NCBI RefSeq assembly: GCF_022436675.1
Contig: NZ_JAKUJZ010000005.1
Span: 454,576-518,575 of the forward strand
Length of the DNA stretch: 64,000 nt
Direction: 5' to 3'
Origin: Rheinheimera hassiensis
GTDB taxonomy: Bacteria; Pseudomonadota; Gammaproteobacteria; Enterobacterales; Alteromonadaceae
A program made the translations under genes and the position numbers. How positions within the stretch are numbered: position 1 is the first letter of the stretch; every line of letters begins with the position of its first letter. This document shows, in pieces, positions 9,672 to 20,250 of the stretch. Below the pieces are notes generated by a model. It was given only the letters and a program-made list of their open reading frames with translations. It ran no database searches and was not told where the DNA came from.

Positions 9672-10553
9672 TCAGTTTTGTACTTGATCTGATTTCATGT
9701 ATTTGAAGAATTCATTATCCGGCTGTACCACCAACACATCGTCTTTACTGCTAAAGCTTTTGCGATAGGCTTCCATACTGCGCACGAAGGAAAAGAACTC
9801 GGCATTTTTGTTATAGGCTTCGGCATAGACATTGGCTGCTAAGGCATCACCTTCACCGCGTACAGTACGCGAGTTACGCTCAGCATCGGCTACCATAACG
9901 GTAACCCGTGCATCAACATCGGCACGAATGATCTCTGCTTCTTCCATACCACGTGAGCGGTGCTCACGCGCCACAGCATGACGCTCAGCTTCCATCCGGG
10001 CAAAAATCGAGCTACTAACTTCCTGCGGCAGGTTAATCTGCTTCACACGAACGTCGACCACTTCAATACCAAGTTCTTTTGACGCAGCACCCGCTTGCTG
10101 TAAAGCACTCTGCATTAACTGAGTACGCTCGCCTGATACAATTTCCTGAATGGTACGGGTACCAAATTCTGTGCGTAATCCGTTATTAATATACTGTTTT
10201 AACAACACTTCTGCTTGTGCCGTATTACCGCCTGTTGCCAGAAAGTAGGCACCAAAGTCGTTAATACGCCATTTTACATAGCTGTCTACCAGTAAGTCTT
10301 TTTTCTCTGCAGTTACAAAACGATCCTGCGCATCGTCCAGCGTTTGGACACGGGCATCTAACTTACGCACGGTTTCAATAAATGGCAGCTTAAAATGCAA
10401 ACCGGGTTCATACACAGTCACATTCTGCTCTGCATCACGCTGAATTTTACCAAACTGGATCACAATGGCACGCTGACCTTCTGGCACTACAAATAAAGCA
10501 GATACAAAAATAAACGCAATAATAACGATAATGGCTATAGTAAAGTTCTTCAT
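9672..10553 (-). CDS. hflC: FtsH protease modulator HflC
   Basis: HflC and HflK form a large SPFH-domain cage around the membrane protease FtsH and restrain its activity on membrane substrates. The 293-residue product has one N-terminal membrane segment (about 5-22), the start of the SPFH/band-7 domain VVPEGQRAIVIQFGKI, the LPFIETVRKLDARVQTLD block, and a long helical segment rich in Glu/Arg/Ala (about 195-260). It lies 3 bp after hflK, so the two are certainly one operon. Confidence 0.96.
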   Translation of the reverse strand: MKNFTIAIIVIIAFIFVSALFVVPEGQRAIVIQFGKIQRDAEQNVTVYEPGLHFKLPFIETVRKLDARVQTLDDAQDRFVTAEKKDLLVDSYVKWRINDFGAYFLATGGNTAQAEVLLKQYINNGLRTEFGTRTIQEIVSGERTQLMQSALQQAGAASKELGIEVVDVRVKQINLPQEVSSSIFARMEAERHAVAREHRSRGMEEAEIIRADVDARVTVMVADAERNSRTVRGEGDALAANVYAEAYNKNAEFFSFVRSMEAYRKSFSSKDDVLVVQPDNEFFKYMKSDQVQN

Positions 10554-10556
10554 ATA

Positions 10557-11711
10557 TTACCCCCGGCCACTGCGTGTTGTTGTGCTGCGCGAACTGTCAG
10601 TCCGGTTTGAACTGCTACTACTGTCGGTGCTGCTACGCGATGGAATTAACGGCAGGCTATTTGACGGCGTTGAACTGCCTGAGCCTTGGTTAATCATTTT
10701 ATCAAGAGGTAAATACATAATATTATTACCATTTTTTACATCAACAAGCACTTTTGATGTATTGCTGTATACCTGTTCCATCGTTTCAATGTACATACGG
10801 TCGCGAGTTACCTTAGGTGCAGCCAGATATTCCGGTAATAGCTTTTCAAACCGGGCTACTTCACCTTGCGCCTTCAACACAACTTGCTGTTTGTAGGCAT
10901 CGGCTTCTTGCATTACACGATTAACCTGACCACGGGCACGTGGTTCAATTTCACGGGCATATGCCTGAGCTTCCTGTACAAAGCGCTCCTGATCTTCCTG
11001 TGCTTTAATCGCATCATCGAAGGCGTCACGTACTTCTTCCGGTGGCCGTGCATCACGGAAGTTAACATCAACCAGAGCTATACCCATCTTGTAAGGTTCA
11101 ATAATGCCTTCCAGTTCCTGCCGGGTGTTCTGGCGCACAACTTCACGGCCACGGGTTAATACGTCATCCATAATAGAGTGACCGATAACATAGCGCAGTG
11201 CTGCATCGGTTGCCTGGTGTAAACTGCTATCAGCATCTACCACTGAAAATTTATATAGCCGGGCGTTGAATACACGATACTGAATTTCAAACGTTACCCG
11301 TACCAGATTCTGATCCTGCGTAAGCATAAAACCATCGCTGCGCAAAGTACGTACACTGGTTACATCAACCGGCAGCACATTGTCGATAAAAGTTGGTTTC
11401 CAGTGAATACCAGGCCCGACTTCATCGTGATACTGGCCAAAACGCAGCACAACTCCACGCTCAGATTCTTTAATGGTATAAAAGCCACTGAAGGCCCACA
11501 CCAATGCTGCGACAATCAGTATTAGTACCAGCGCAGCTGAAGCGCCACCGCCGCTACTACCACCTGTTGACTTGCCACCGCCGAAGATACCTCCTAACTT
11601 TTTGCCAAAGTTACGAAACACTTCATCTAAATCGGGCGGGCCCTGATCACGACCACCCTGTTTCCAGGGGTCGTTATTCTTGCCGTTATTGCCCGGCTCA
11701 TTCCAAGCCAT
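10557..11711 (-). CDS. hflK: FtsH protease modulator HflK
   Basis: The partner of HflC. The 384-residue protein starts with the Gly/Asn-rich cytoplasmic segment typical of HflK (MAWNEPGNNGKNNDPWKQGG, then a Gly/Ser-rich stretch), has a membrane segment at about 60-80, the SPFH domain (IKESERGVVLRFGQY, PGIHWKPTFIDNVLPVD) and a long helix with QEAQAYAREIEPRARGQ. The C-terminus is an unusual low-complexity Ser/Arg/Thr tail (SRSSTDSSSSSNRTDSSRS). It follows hflX after 40 bp. Confidence 0.95.
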   Translation of the reverse strand: MAWNEPGNNGKNNDPWKQGGRDQGPPDLDEVFRNFGKKLGGIFGGGKSTGGSSGGGASAALVLILIVAALVWAFSGFYTIKESERGVVLRFGQYHDEVGPGIHWKPTFIDNVLPVDVTSVRTLRSDGFMLTQDQNLVRVTFEIQYRVFNARLYKFSVVDADSSLHQATDAALRYVIGHSIMDDVLTRGREVVRQNTRQELEGIIEPYKMGIALVDVNFRDARPPEEVRDAFDDAIKAQEDQERFVQEAQAYAREIEPRARGQVNRVMQEADAYKQQVVLKAQGEVARFEKLLPEYLAAPKVTRDRMYIETMEQVYSNTSKVLVDVKNGNNIMYLPLDKMINQGSGSSTPSNSLPLIPSRSSTDSSSSSNRTDSSRSTTTRSGRG

Positions 11712-11751
11712 GGTTTACTCCATTCTAAGTTGCAAAATAAGGGTTAATGTA

Positions 11752-13047
11752 TCAAATAACCGGCTGACTGACGACATAGTTTTCTAATTGTCCGTGCGAC
11801 TGCTTTACGCTGCGGTTCCACACCGACTCGCTTAACCGCAGTTGCAACTGACAATTGCCCTCAGCGTCGAACTGTTCTTGCTCAATACTGTGTTGCTGGT
11901 GAAACCGGGCACGCCACTGCATTTGCTCCGGTGGCAATAGCAAAGTTATGTCCATATACCGTTCTGACAACAACTGGCTTAATGCCTGCGCCAGCAAGTC
12001 TACCCCGGCGCCGCTAACGGCAGATAAATATACCGCTACCGGTTGTTTGTATTCGTTGTACTCAATACGCGGTAATTGCTGCAACAGGTCAATTTTGTTG
12101 TACACCACCAGTTGCGGTAACTGATCGGCATCAATTTCCTGCAATACCAGGTCAACCTGCTGCATATTGTCATCTTTACGCGGATCTGACAGATCCACCA
12201 CATGCAACTGCAAGTCGGCATCGCGGGTTTCCTGCAACGTCGATTTAAAAGCAGCGACTAAGTCGTGCGGCAAATGCCTGATAAAACCAACGGTGTCGGC
12301 CAGAATTATCTCGCCAACACCTTTTAGTTTCAGTTTACGTAAGGTGGGATCCAGTGTGGCAAACAGTTGATCAGCTGCGTACACATCGGCTTTGGTAATG
12401 CGGTTAAATAGCGTCGATTTACCCGCGTTGGTATAGCCCACTACCGACACTACCGGCACTTCAGAACGTTGCCGGGCACGGCGGCCTTGCTCACGCTGCT
12501 TAGTCAGCTTTGCCAGCCTGGTTTGTAATGCCTTTACCCGCTCGCGCAGTAAACGCCGATCGGTTTCCAGCTGTGTTTCACCGGGGCCGCGCAAGCCAAT
12601 ACCACCTTTTTGCCGGTCAAGACTGTCCCAGCCGCGCACTAACCTTGAGGCCAAATGCTGCAACTGTGCCAGTTCTACCTGCAATTTACCTTCAAAGGTG
12701 CGGGCGCGCTGGGCAAAAATATCCAAAATCAATGTGGTGCGATCAATAACCCTGGTAAGACACAAACGTTCCAGATTACGTGTTTGCGCCGGGCTCAATG
12801 CATGGTTAAAAATAACCACATCAGCACCGGTTTCTTCTACCAGTGCTGCTATTTCCTCTGCCTTACCGGAGCCAACAAAAAATTTAGCATCAGGCGCGCT
12901 TCTGCTTGCAGTAACAACCTGCATAGTTTGCACACCGGCGGAAGACACCAGCAATTTCAGTTCGGTTAGATCCTCACTGACATGCTGCTGCGAAAAGTTT
13001 ACATGGACAAGGATCGCTTGTTCCGGTACCACGCTAATGTCAGACAA
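11752..13047 (-). CDS. hflX: Ribosome-splitting GTPase HflX
   Basis: HflX is a TRAFAC-class GTPase that binds the 50S subunit and splits stalled or heat-damaged 70S ribosomes. The 431-residue product has the N-terminal HflX domain (KFFVGSGKAEEIAALV, VIFNHALSPAQTRNLE), a coiled linker (about 160-195, GPGETQLETDRR) and the G domain with Walker A GYTNAGKSTLFN (about 205-216), DTVGFIRHLPH (G3) and NKID (G4), then a C-terminal domain. It lies between hfq and hflK as in E. coli, 17 bp after hfq. Confidence 0.97.
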   Translation of the reverse strand: MSDISVVPEQAILVHVNFSQQHVSEDLTELKLLVSSAGVQTMQVVTASRSAPDAKFFVGSGKAEEIAALVEETGADVVIFNHALSPAQTRNLERLCLTRVIDRTTLILDIFAQRARTFEGKLQVELAQLQHLASRLVRGWDSLDRQKGGIGLRGPGETQLETDRRLLRERVKALQTRLAKLTKQREQGRRARQRSEVPVVSVVGYTNAGKSTLFNRITKADVYAADQLFATLDPTLRKLKLKGVGEIILADTVGFIRHLPHDLVAAFKSTLQETRDADLQLHVVDLSDPRKDDNMQQVDLVLQEIDADQLPQLVVYNKIDLLQQLPRIEYNEYKQPVAVYLSAVSGAGVDLLAQALSQLLSERYMDITLLLPPEQMQWRARFHQQHSIEQEQFDAEGNCQLQLRLSESVWNRSVKQSHGQLENYVVSQPVI

Positions 13048-13064
13048 GCGAGTAACCCCTGAAA

Positions 13065-13325
13065 TTATTCCACGTCCTCTTCATCATCACCCTGACCATT
13101 GCTGTGAGTTACCATAGTATTGACCGCGCGGGCCGGTACCACAGTTGAAATGGCATGCTTATATACCATTTGACTTACAGTATTTTTCAGCAGAATAACG
13201 AACTGATCGAAAGATTCGATCTGACCCTGAAGTTTAATGCCATTCACCAGATAAATTGATACCGGAATACGCTCCCGTCTCAAGGTGTTTAAAAATGGGT
13301 CTTGTAAAGATTGGCCCTTTGCCAT
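13065..13325 (-). CDS. hfq: RNA chaperone Hfq
   Basis: The 86-residue protein contains the Sm1 motif ([33 protein letters not shown]) and the Sm2 motif ([12 protein letters not shown]). Residues of the proximal-face uridine pocket (Gln8, Lys56-His57 in YKH) are present. The C-terminal tail is short but ends in an acidic tip (GDDEEDVE), the feature that displaces RNA from the rim in E. coli. It follows miaA as in other gammaproteobacteria. Confidence 0.97.
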   Translation of the reverse strand: MAKGQSLQDPFLNTLRRERIPVSIYLVNGIKLQGQIESFDQFVILLKNTVSQMVYKHAISTVVPARAVNTMVTHSNGQGDDEEDVE

Positions 13326-13414
13326 GTGCCGCTTTCCTTTTTTAATTAGTCCGACTTATATTGGTATTATTTTTTTTATTTCAAGTTGTTAAAACGTCTT
13401 TTTCTACATCTTCT

Positions 13415-14344
13415 TTAGCTTAGCGAAGATAAAACGGCTTGCAAGTTTTCAGCTAACGGCGCGTCACTTTTCAGCCATGTCAGATCAGGCCAGCCTCGCA
13501 ACCAGGTTAACTGCCGTTTTGCCAGTTGCCGGGTTGCCGCGATACCGCGCTCACTCATCTGTTGATAGCTACCATTGCCTGACAGATAATCCCACATTTG
13601 CCGGTAACCTACGCAGCGCATAGAGGGTAAATCCGGGTGTAAATCTGGCCGGGCTTTAAGTGCCGCAACTTCCTGTTCAAAACCGGCAACCAGCATCTGC
13701 TCAAACCTCATCGCAATACGCTGGTGCAACACGGCACGATCCTCCGGCGCTATCGCAAATTGGTGTGCAGGAAAAGCAAAAGGTTCCCCTTTTTCTGCAG
13801 TTAAATCTGTCAAACTACGCCCGGTAAGACGGTAAACTTCCAATGCCCGGTTAATACGCTGCGGGTCATTCGGGTGAATACGCTGTGCAGATACAGGATC
13901 AATCTGCGCTAACTCGTCGTGTAATCTGGCCCAGCCTTTTACTGCTGCTTCCTGCTCCAACTGCTGTCGCACTGCTTCGTTAGCCTCTGGTAGCGGCGAA
14001 ATACCTTCAAGCAAGGCTTTAAAGTACAGCATAGTACCACCAACCAGAATGGGGATGTTACCACGATGTTGAATTTCAGCAATCAAACGCAACGCATCTG
14101 TACGGAAGTCTGCCGCAGAATAGCTTTGTGCCGGGTCACGAATGTCGAGCAGGTGATGCGGCGTTACTGCCAGCTCCTGCGCGGTGGGTTTGGCAGTGCC
14201 TATATCCATACCGCGATAAACCAGAGCACTGTCAACACTGATAAGCTCTGCAGGTAACTGTTGGTATAGCTTTGTTGCCAGCGCTGTTTTACCGGACGCG
14301 GTTGGCCCCATCAGAAAAATTACATCGCGCTTTAGCTGACTCAT
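13415..14344 (-). CDS. miaA: tRNA dimethylallyltransferase
   Basis: MiaA adds the dimethylallyl group to A37 of tRNAs that read UNN codons. The 309-residue product has the P-loop [14 protein letters not shown], the [19 protein letters not shown] block that binds the prenyl donor and positions A37, [24 protein letters not shown] and [14 protein letters not shown], then the C-terminal [14 protein letters not shown]. The start overlaps the mutL stop by 4 bp, so translation is likely coupled. Confidence 0.97.
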   Translation of the reverse strand: MSQLKRDVIFLMGPTASGKTALATKLYQQLPAELISVDSALVYRGMDIGTAKPTAQELAVTPHHLLDIRDPAQSYSAADFRTDALRLIAEIQHRGNIPILVGGTMLYFKALLEGISPLPEANEAVRQQLEQEAAVKGWARLHDELAQIDPVSAQRIHPNDPQRINRALEVYRLTGRSLTDLTAEKGEPFAFPAHQFAIAPEDRAVLHQRIAMRFEQMLVAGFEQEVAALKARPDLHPDLPSMRCVGYRQMWDYLSGNGSYQQMSERGIAATRQLAKRQLTWLRGWPDLTWLKSDAPLAENLQAVLSSLS

Positions 14345-16095
14345 GGTTGTTGCCTTGTTAACAAACCCAGTGTGGTATCAAGTTGCAACGGTGCATAGCT
14401 CCAGTACTCGGGCAGAGACAATACCGGAGGCGCAGAGTTTAATACTGTGGCCGCAGCAACCCCATTAGCATTGAGTAACATAGACAATAAAGCACCTATC
14501 ACATCATCGCCGCTATTTTGCGCTAACTGCTCAAACCATGATGGTAACCACTGCCCCAGCACAGTTTGTCGCAGCCAATCGGGCACCGCCCTCACTATCA
14601 CGGTATTGTCAGTAAGCAGCATATCAAAACCAGCACGGCTGAAGCTGTCAGCCAGTTGGGTAAGTTTGCGTAGCTGCGCAGCATTGACACTGATACGAAG
14701 CGGCAGCAATAACGGCACGGCAGGTAAACTGTTGGCAGTAAAATATGCCGATAAGGTGGGCACAAGATCAATCAACAACACATCGTCAGCATGTTGTTTA
14801 AGCAAATACCGGTTACGTACAATCAGCGGAGCAGCTGTTAATTGAGTTTGTGCAGGCGGGCTGAATGCAGCAGTGGCAGGTTGCAGTTCTGCCGTTGCTT
14901 CTGTTTGTGCATCTGCAGCTTTATGGCTGTGCTGCCAGTATGACAGCTCACGTTTTACTGCTGCGACTCCCGGCTGACGGGGCGCATAACCGCCGCTACG
15001 GCCTGCCTGGTTGCTGACCGGTTGCTCTGGCTGGTAGTTACAGGCTGATGTTTCCTGTACCCGGTGAACTATATCTGCGGCAGTTGGCTGTGATGTAGCC
15101 AACTGCACTAACGCATCACCCAGGGCTGATACCACAAAATCGTGTATTAGCCTGGCCTGATGAAAGCGCACCTCATGCTTAGCCGGATGCACATTTACAT
15201 CTACCTGGCGCGGGTCAAGCTCCAGGTATAATACAAAAGCAGGTTGTTGCTCGGCGGTTAGCATATCGCCATAGGCCTGACGGATAGCATGATTTAACAG
15301 CTTATCGCGCATCATCCGGCCATTAACGTAGCTGTACTGGCATTGCAACTGGTTACTGCACGCTTGCGGCTGCACTATCCAGCCCCAGATCCGCACATCG
15401 CCATACTGATTCTCAATAAAAGCGGCATTCTCTGCAAACACCCGGCCACACAGGGCCGCCACCCGCTTTTGCCGTTGCTCTTCAGTTTTCGCCGCCTTTA
15501 ACCGGCGCACTACCTGGCCGTTATGGCTCAGTTGCCAGGTCACATCATAACGGCTTAACGCCAGCCGTTTTATCAGTTCATCAATATGGCTGAATTCTGT
15601 TTTGTCAGTCCGCAAAAACTTGCGCCGCGCCGGTGTATTAAAAAATAAGTCCAGTACTTCAATGCTGGTACCCACCGGATGCGCTGCCGGACGCACCTCC
15701 ACCTGCATATCACGCCCGGCGGCACTGGCCTGCCAGGCTGCGCTTTGCTCAAGGATTTTCGATGTTAACGTCAGCCGTGATACCGAACTGATACTGGCCA
15801 ATGCCTCGCCGCGAAAGCCCAGGCTGGTAATGGCTTCCAAATCATCCAAATCAGTAATTTTACTGGTGGCATGCCGGCTTAACGCCAGTACCAGCTCTTG
15901 CTCTGCAATACCGCTACCATTGTCACGCACCCGGATCAGCTTACTGCCACCTTTTTCAATATCTATTTCAATCTGGTCAGCACCGGCGTCCAGGCTGTTT
16001 TCTACCAGTTCTTTCACTACAGATGCGGGGCGCTCAACAACTTCACCCGCCGCAATCTGGTTAGCAAGCTGCGGCGGTAAAATACGAATAGCCAT
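14341..16095 (-). CDS. mutL: DNA mismatch repair protein MutL
   Basis: MutL couples MutS mismatch recognition to strand incision and UvrD. The 584-residue protein has the GHKL ATPase N-terminal domain: [43 protein letters not shown], and [10 protein letters not shown], then the [18 protein letters not shown] and [14 protein letters not shown] blocks (to about 330), a variable linker, and the C-terminal dimerization domain from about 400. The QAEEL-less C-terminus without a DQHA(X)2E(X)4E motif fits an organism using a separate MutH-type or hemimethylation-directed nick. It is downstream of the amidase gene by 2 bp. Confidence 0.96.
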   Translation of the reverse strand: MAIRILPPQLANQIAAGEVVERPASVVKELVENSLDAGADQIEIDIEKGGSKLIRVRDNGSGIAEQELVLALSRHATSKITDLDDLEAITSLGFRGEALASISSVSRLTLTSKILEQSAAWQASAAGRDMQVEVRPAAHPVGTSIEVLDLFFNTPARRKFLRTDKTEFSHIDELIKRLALSRYDVTWQLSHNGQVVRRLKAAKTEEQRQKRVAALCGRVFAENAAFIENQYGDVRIWGWIVQPQACSNQLQCQYSYVNGRMMRDKLLNHAIRQAYGDMLTAEQQPAFVLYLELDPRQVDVNVHPAKHEVRFHQARLIHDFVVSALGDALVQLATSQPTAADIVHRVQETSACNYQPEQPVSNQAGRSGGYAPRQPGVAAVKRELSYWQHSHKAADAQTEATAELQPATAAFSPPAQTQLTAAPLIVRNRYLLKQHADDVLLIDLVPTLSAYFTANSLPAVPLLLPLRISVNAAQLRKLTQLADSFSRAGFDMLLTDNTVIVRAVPDWLRQTVLGQWLPSWFEQLAQNSGDDVIGALLSMLLNANGVAAATVLNSAPPVLSLPEYWSYAPLQLDTTLGLLTRQQP

Positions 16096-16097
16096 AG

Positions 16098-17405
16098 CTA
16101 GGGGATCCGCAGGGTCTGGCCAACGCGGATGCTGTCAGTGGTAAGTTGATTAAGGTTGCGTAACTCATCAATAGACACATTATAACGCTGCGCCAGCAGA
16201 GACAAAGACTCGCCAGCGCTAACGCGATGCTCCCTTGAGCGCTGCTGTGCAAACAAAGAATCCGCTGGCGGTGATTTTTCAAAGTGCCGTTTTAGCGCGC
16301 TGAACAAAGATTGCGCCAGTTTGGTTTGATGCGCAGCCGAGCGTAATTGCCGCTCTTCCTGTGGGTTAGAGATAAAACCAACTTCCACCAGAATAGACGG
16401 AATATCCGGAGCCTTAAGCACACCAAGGCTGGCAGCCTGCGGCTCTTTCTTATGCAAATGCGCAACTTTACCCAGCTCTTGCAATACTTCACCGGCAACC
16501 TGATAGGCGGTTACCATCGAGTGGTTCATTGATAAATCCAGCACTGTTTGCGCCAGATAGCGCTCATTGGCAGAATCTTTAATAATCTCAGCCACACCGC
16601 CCAGCAGTTCAGAGTGCCGCTCTGTCTGTTCCAGCATACGCCCTACTTCGGTTGTAGCGCGCCGTAAAGATAACACCCAAACAGAAGCCCCACGCGGCTG
16701 CGGCGTGGTAAACGCATCAGCATGAATAGAAACCAGCAGATCGGCTTGTTGGCCACGGGCAATTTCGGTACGGCGGTTAACGTGAATATAGTAATCGTTA
16801 GTGCGCACCATCATGGATTTCATACCTGGCTGACGATCGATTAGCTGCGCCAACTGCCTCGCAATAGGCAAGGTGATGTTTTTTTCATAAAAACCACTGG
16901 GGCCTATTGAACCCGGGTCCTCACCGCCGTGGCCTGCATCTATTGCAATAACAATATCGCGTGCAGCCCGTATTGCCGGTGGAGGTACGTTCTGTGCTGG
17001 CTGGTCATCCGGTAAATCTACCACTAAACGGTGTCCATAAGGTGGTGTGGGTGACAAAGCAAACACATTGGCTTTGGTTGATTTGGCTAAATCCAGCACG
17101 ATGCGCATACTATTGGCATCGCCACTGCTACGGATAGCTTTAATTAATGGGGACTCTCCTGACACCGACGGTAAATTGCTGCCACCTTTAATATTACTCA
17201 GGTCAATAACCAGCCTATCCGGTTTATCCAGCGTGAAATATTTGTGATCCGGTGCAGCAGATAAGTCGAATACCACTCGGGTATTGTCCGGCGATGGCCA
17301 AATTCTTACACCCTGCACCTGATTAGCGGCTACGCCAGCGACGCTGAACAATGCCAGCAGCAACAGCAATAAACCGTGTAACGTATTGTAACTATTCGTT
17401 TTCAT
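16098..17405 (-). CDS. amiB: N-acetylmuramoyl-L-alanine amidase, AmiB/AmiC type with LysM
   Basis: The enzyme cuts the amide bond between MurNAc and the stem peptide to split septal peptidoglycan. In the 435-residue product a signal peptide (to about ANQ, residue 29) is followed by an AMIN domain (about 30-130; [17 protein letters not shown]), the Amidase_3 zinc domain (about 150-370; [39 protein letters not shown]) and a C-terminal LysM (about 390-435; [19 protein letters not shown]). The LysM and its place upstream of mutL match AmiB. It overlaps the end of tsaE by 14 bp. Confidence 0.93.
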   Translation of the reverse strand: MKTNSYNTLHGLLLLLLALFSVAGVAANQVQGVRIWPSPDNTRVVFDLSAAPDHKYFTLDKPDRLVIDLSNIKGGSNLPSVSGESPLIKAIRSSGDANSMRIVLDLAKSTKANVFALSPTPPYGHRLVVDLPDDQPAQNVPPPAIRAARDIVIAIDAGHGGEDPGSIGPSGFYEKNITLPIARQLAQLIDRQPGMKSMMVRTNDYYIHVNRRTEIARGQQADLLVSIHADAFTTPQPRGASVWVLSLRRATTEVGRMLEQTERHSELLGGVAEIIKDSANERYLAQTVLDLSMNHSMVTAYQVAGEVLQELGKVAHLHKKEPQAASLGVLKAPDIPSILVEVGFISNPQEERQLRSAAHQTKLAQSLFSALKRHFEKSPPADSLFAQQRSREHRVSAGESLSLLAQRYNVSIDELRNLNQLTTDSIRVGQTLRIP

Positions 17406-17868
17406 TATTTAGCGCATTCAGCATTTTGGCTCCGGCTGGGGTATTAGCGCTTATCCTTACCCGCCGTAGCTCTTGTTCGAATAATAAGTGTATGTCCAGA
17501 TCCGCTACAGGTAAATAACCCATGCCCTGCAGAGGCCATTCAATCAGGCATATACTGTCGCTGCGAAAATAATCGCGGATGCCCATAAACTCCAGCTCTT
17601 CAGCATCACGTAAACGGTACAGATCAAAATGAAACACCGTTAAGTTTTCCAGCTGGTAAGGCTCAACCAGAGTATAAGTTGGGCTTTTAACTGTACCCTT
17701 ATGGCCAAGAGCATGCAGCAGCCCCCGGCTGAAAGTCGTTTTGCCTGCCCCTAAATCGCCATGCAGAAATAAGGTGTGCCCGCCTGAAACCAGAGTTGCC
17801 ATACGCGATGCTAACGCTAAGGTTGCTTGCTCATCCTTTAACACACTTTCAAATTGCTGCACTGGCAT
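17392..17868 (-). CDS. tsaE: tRNA threonylcarbamoyladenosine biosynthesis ATPase TsaE
   Basis: TsaE works with TsaB, TsaC and TsaD to make t6A37 on ANN-decoding tRNAs. From the ATG at 17868 the product is 158 residues, close to family length, with Walker [27 protein letters not shown], and the [21 protein letters not shown] block. A start 13 codons further upstream is possible but lengthens the protein with an unconserved Cys-rich stretch. In E. coli nnrE lies just upstream of tsaE; here the next gene is the divergent queG. Confidence 0.94.
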   Translation of the reverse strand: MPVQQFESVLKDEQATLALASRMATLVSGGHTLFLHGDLGAGKTTFSRGLLHALGHKGTVKSPTYTLVEPYQLENLTVFHFDLYRLRDAEELEFMGIRDYFRSDSICLIEWPLQGMGYLPVADLDIHLLFEQELRRVRISANTPAGAKMLNALNNENE

Positions 17869-18042
17869 TTTCTCTGTTGTCGCACAAAAACCGCACCATG
17901 TTAACAAATTAGTTGCCTGCTGGGCCAGTAAAACCGCTTGTCGCGACTATGACTTAATCTGCTACTACCAAGTTCCCGCCCGGCTAGGCGCAACAGCCCA
18001 TTTTATGCTAAATTGCGCTGTGTTTTCTTACCGGCTTTTTGC

Positions 18043-19176
18043 ATGACAACAGATTATGCCGCACTGGCATTGCAGATAAAACGCTGGGCGCAGGAACTGG
18101 GCTTTGCGCAGTTAGGTATAACCGGTGTTTCCTTGCCGGATGCTGAACGGCAACTGCAAAAATGGCTGGATGCAGGCTATCACGGCGAAATGGATTATAT
18201 GGCCAGCCACGGTATGCTGCGGGCAAGGCCGGCAGAACTGGTACCCGGCACGTTGCGGGTATTAAGTGTACGGATGAACTATTTACCCAAAGGCGCTGGT
18301 TTTGCCACCAACCTGGCCGACCCGACTCAGGCTTATATCAGCCGCTATGCTCTGGGGCGTGACTACCATAAGCTGATCCGCAACCGGCTTAAACAACTGG
18401 GCGAACGTATTAATCAGCAGGTGGCTGAATTGGGCTATCGGCCTTTTACCGATTCAGCCCCCATCTTAGAGCGACCACTGGCCCAACAAGCCGGGCTTGG
18501 CTGGATAGGCAAACATAGCTTATTGCTAAACCAGGAGGCTGGCTCATGGTTTTTTCTCGGTGAGCTGCTGGTTAACTTGCCTTTACCCATCGATACGCCA
18601 CACGAAGGTGATTGCGGTAGTTGTGTTGCCTGCATCACCAGTTGCCCCACCGGCGCAATTGTTGAACCCTACGTGGTCGATGCCCGCCGCTGTATTTCTT
18701 ATCTGACTATTGAACTTAAAGGCGCAATTCCGGAAGAATTCCGCCCGTTACTGGGCAACCGTATATACGGTTGCGACGACTGTCAGTTGGTATGCCCGGA
18801 AAACCGCGTAGCGCCACTCAGTATTGAAGGCGACTTTCAGCGCCGGCCTCAATGGCAAAGCCAAAGCCTGCTTAGTTTATTTGCCTGGCAGGAATATGAA
18901 TTTTTAAGCCACACCGAAGGTAGCGCCATCCGCCGCATTGGTTATGAACGCTGGCAACGTAACATCGCTGTGGCACTGGGCAACGCGCCTTATCAGGCTG
19001 ACATTGTGCAGGCGTTAAGCGCTAAACTCGATAGCGCCAGCGCATTGGTCGCAGAACATATTCACTGGGCATTAGCACAACAAAAGCGAAAAGGCTGGCA
19101 GGCAGAGTCACTCTTACCACGCAGCACGGAGCGTTTAGTCAGGATTATTCAGAAGGGCCTGCCGCGGGATGCATGA
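18043..19176 (+). CDS. queG: Epoxyqueuosine reductase
   Basis: QueG reduces epoxyqueuosine to queuosine in the wobble position of tRNA, using cobalamin and two 4Fe-4S clusters. From the ATG at 18043 it is 377 residues; an in-frame TTG ten codons earlier is less likely. Visible are the DUF1730 region (MDYMASH, RVLSVRMNYLP), SAPILERPLAQQAGLGWIGKHSLL, and the two ferredoxin-like cysteine sets CGSCVACITSCPTGAI and CDDCQLVCPEN near residues 190-250, followed by C-terminal HEAT-like helices. It is divergent from tsaE. Its last 32 bp overlap the end of a DUF1289 gene on the other strand. Confidence 0.96.
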   Translation: MTTDYAALALQIKRWAQELGFAQLGITGVSLPDAERQLQKWLDAGYHGEMDYMASHGMLRARPAELVPGTLRVLSVRMNYLPKGAGFATNLADPTQAYISRYALGRDYHKLIRNRLKQLGERINQQVAELGYRPFTDSAPILERPLAQQAGLGWIGKHSLLLNQEAGSWFFLGELLVNLPLPIDTPHEGDCGSCVACITSCPTGAIVEPYVVDARRCISYLTIELKGAIPEEFRPLLGNRIYGCDDCQLVCPENRVAPLSIEGDFQRRPQWQSQSLLSLFAWQEYEFLSHTEGSAIRRIGYERWQRNIAVALGNAPYQADIVQALSAKLDSASALVAEHIHWALAQQKRKGWQAESLLPRSTERLVRIIQKGLPRDA

Positions 19177-19351
19177 CTGAATATAATTGTTGGCGCTGCG
19201 TCAGACGCTGTGCAGCCAGATCCAGGATCGCCTCGCGCCGTATACTGTCTGCACTGTGCCACTCTATAATTTCGTTTAATAACCGGCCGCACCCCAGACA
19301 GCAATCATGCTGATCCAGGCAACAGTTACGCACACAGGGCGATTCAGACAT
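19145..19351 (-). CDS. DUF1289 domain small cysteine-rich protein
   Basis: From the ATG at 19351 the product is 68 residues. The start MSESPCVRNCCLDQHDCCLG followed by CGRLLNEIIEW is the DUF1289 pattern, with five to six cysteines that suggest metal binding (inference). The family has no established function. The 3' end overlaps the 3' end of queG tail-to-tail by 32 bp. A frame extension upstream to 19411 is open but unconserved. Confidence 0.85.
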   Translation of the reverse strand: MSESPCVRNCCLDQHDCCLGCGRLLNEIIEWHSADSIRREAILDLAAQRLTQRQQLYSVMHPAAGPSE

Positions 19352-19400
19352 AACAGCCAGATGATAAGCTAAACAAGCACTAACTATATCGCAGAAAACA

Positions 19401-19436
19401 AAAAACCGCACTGTGCTTGCGCAAGGTGCGGTTTTT
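19401..19436 (-). terminator. Intrinsic terminator after tRNA-Gly
   Basis: ACCGCAC/GTGCGGT pairs around a loop that itself contains CTTGCGCAAG, with T-run on the minus strand. It begins 10 nt past the tRNA 3' end. It would also lie in front of the DUF1289 gene. Confidence 0.8.
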
Positions 19437-19445
19437 CATCGAATT

Positions 19446-19521
19446 TGGAGCGAGTAACGAGGTTCGAACTCGTGACCTCGACCTTGGCAAGGTCGCGCTC
19501 TACCAGCTGAGCTATACTCGC
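19446..19521 (-). tRNA. tRNA-Gly (anticodon GCC)
   Basis: The minus strand reads GCGAGTATAGCTCAGCTGG (acceptor and D arm), an anticodon stem CGACC/GGTCG around TTGCCAA giving anticodon GCC, TTCGAAC in the T loop, and a 3' end CTCGCTCCA with encoded CCA. The acceptor stem GCGAGTA/TACTCGC is perfect. Length 76 nt. It decodes GGC and GGU. Confidence 0.98.
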
Positions 19522-19590
19522 ATCAACTGACGTTGTTACGTCGTGATGGCGCGCATTTTACAAAATCAGTTAGCTTATGCAAGCACTTTA

Positions 19591-20139
19591 TTACGGTAAT
19601 TTGAAAAAATGCTCGCGATAGGTTACTAATTCAGCAATTGACTCACGAATATCATCCAGTGCCAAATGGCTGCCGGCTTTTTGTACTTTCTTCAGCACCT
19701 CCGGGTGCCAGCGCCGTGCCAGCTCTTTAACTGTACTGACATCCAGATTACGGTAATGAAAAAACGCTTCCAGTGTTGGCGCATATTCTGCCAGAAAACG
19801 TCGGTCCTGCCCTATGCTGTTACCACACATTGGCGATTTACCTGCCGTCACATACTGGCGTAAAAACGCGATAGTTTGTTGTTCAGCATCTGCCAGGGTG
19901 GTTGTACTTGCCCGGCAACGCGCCGTTAAACCGCTTTTACCGTGTTGCTCAACACACCAGGCGCTCATATTATCCAGCACATCGTCAGGCTGTTTAATGG
20001 CAAATACCGGCCCCTCGGCCAGGATATTCAACTGGCTGTCGGTAACAATAGTGGCCATTTCCAGAATTACATCGGTTTTTGGCTCCAGGCCAGTCATTTC
20101 CAAATCAAGCCAAATCAGATTATTGTCATTTACACTCAT
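19591..20139 (-). CDS. orn: Oligoribonuclease
   Basis: Orn finishes RNA decay by cutting two- to five-nucleotide RNAs to mononucleotides, chiefly dinucleotides such as pGpG. The product (182 residues from the second Met) has the DEDDh exonuclease motifs [11 protein letters not shown] (ExoI), [13 protein letters not shown] (ExoII) and [12 protein letters not shown] (ExoIII with H and D), plus [14 protein letters not shown]. Two adjacent Met codons make the first residue uncertain. It is divergent from rsgA, the usual gammaproteobacterial arrangement. Confidence 0.97.
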   Translation of the reverse strand: MSVNDNNLIWLDLEMTGLEPKTDVILEMATIVTDSQLNILAEGPVFAIKQPDDVLDNMSAWCVEQHGKSGLTARCRASTTTLADAEQQTIAFLRQYVTAGKSPMCGNSIGQDRRFLAEYAPTLEAFFHYRNLDVSTVKELARRWHPEVLKKVQKAGSHLALDDIRESIAELVTYREHFFKLP

Positions 20140-20250
20140 CAAAAACCCTTACACTCGTTGCTGCTTTGTTCATTAACAGATTGCAGGTATCATACACGTC
20201 CTAAGCTTAGCAGTAATAGCATCCTTTACATCAGAGCGATAAAAGCAGCA

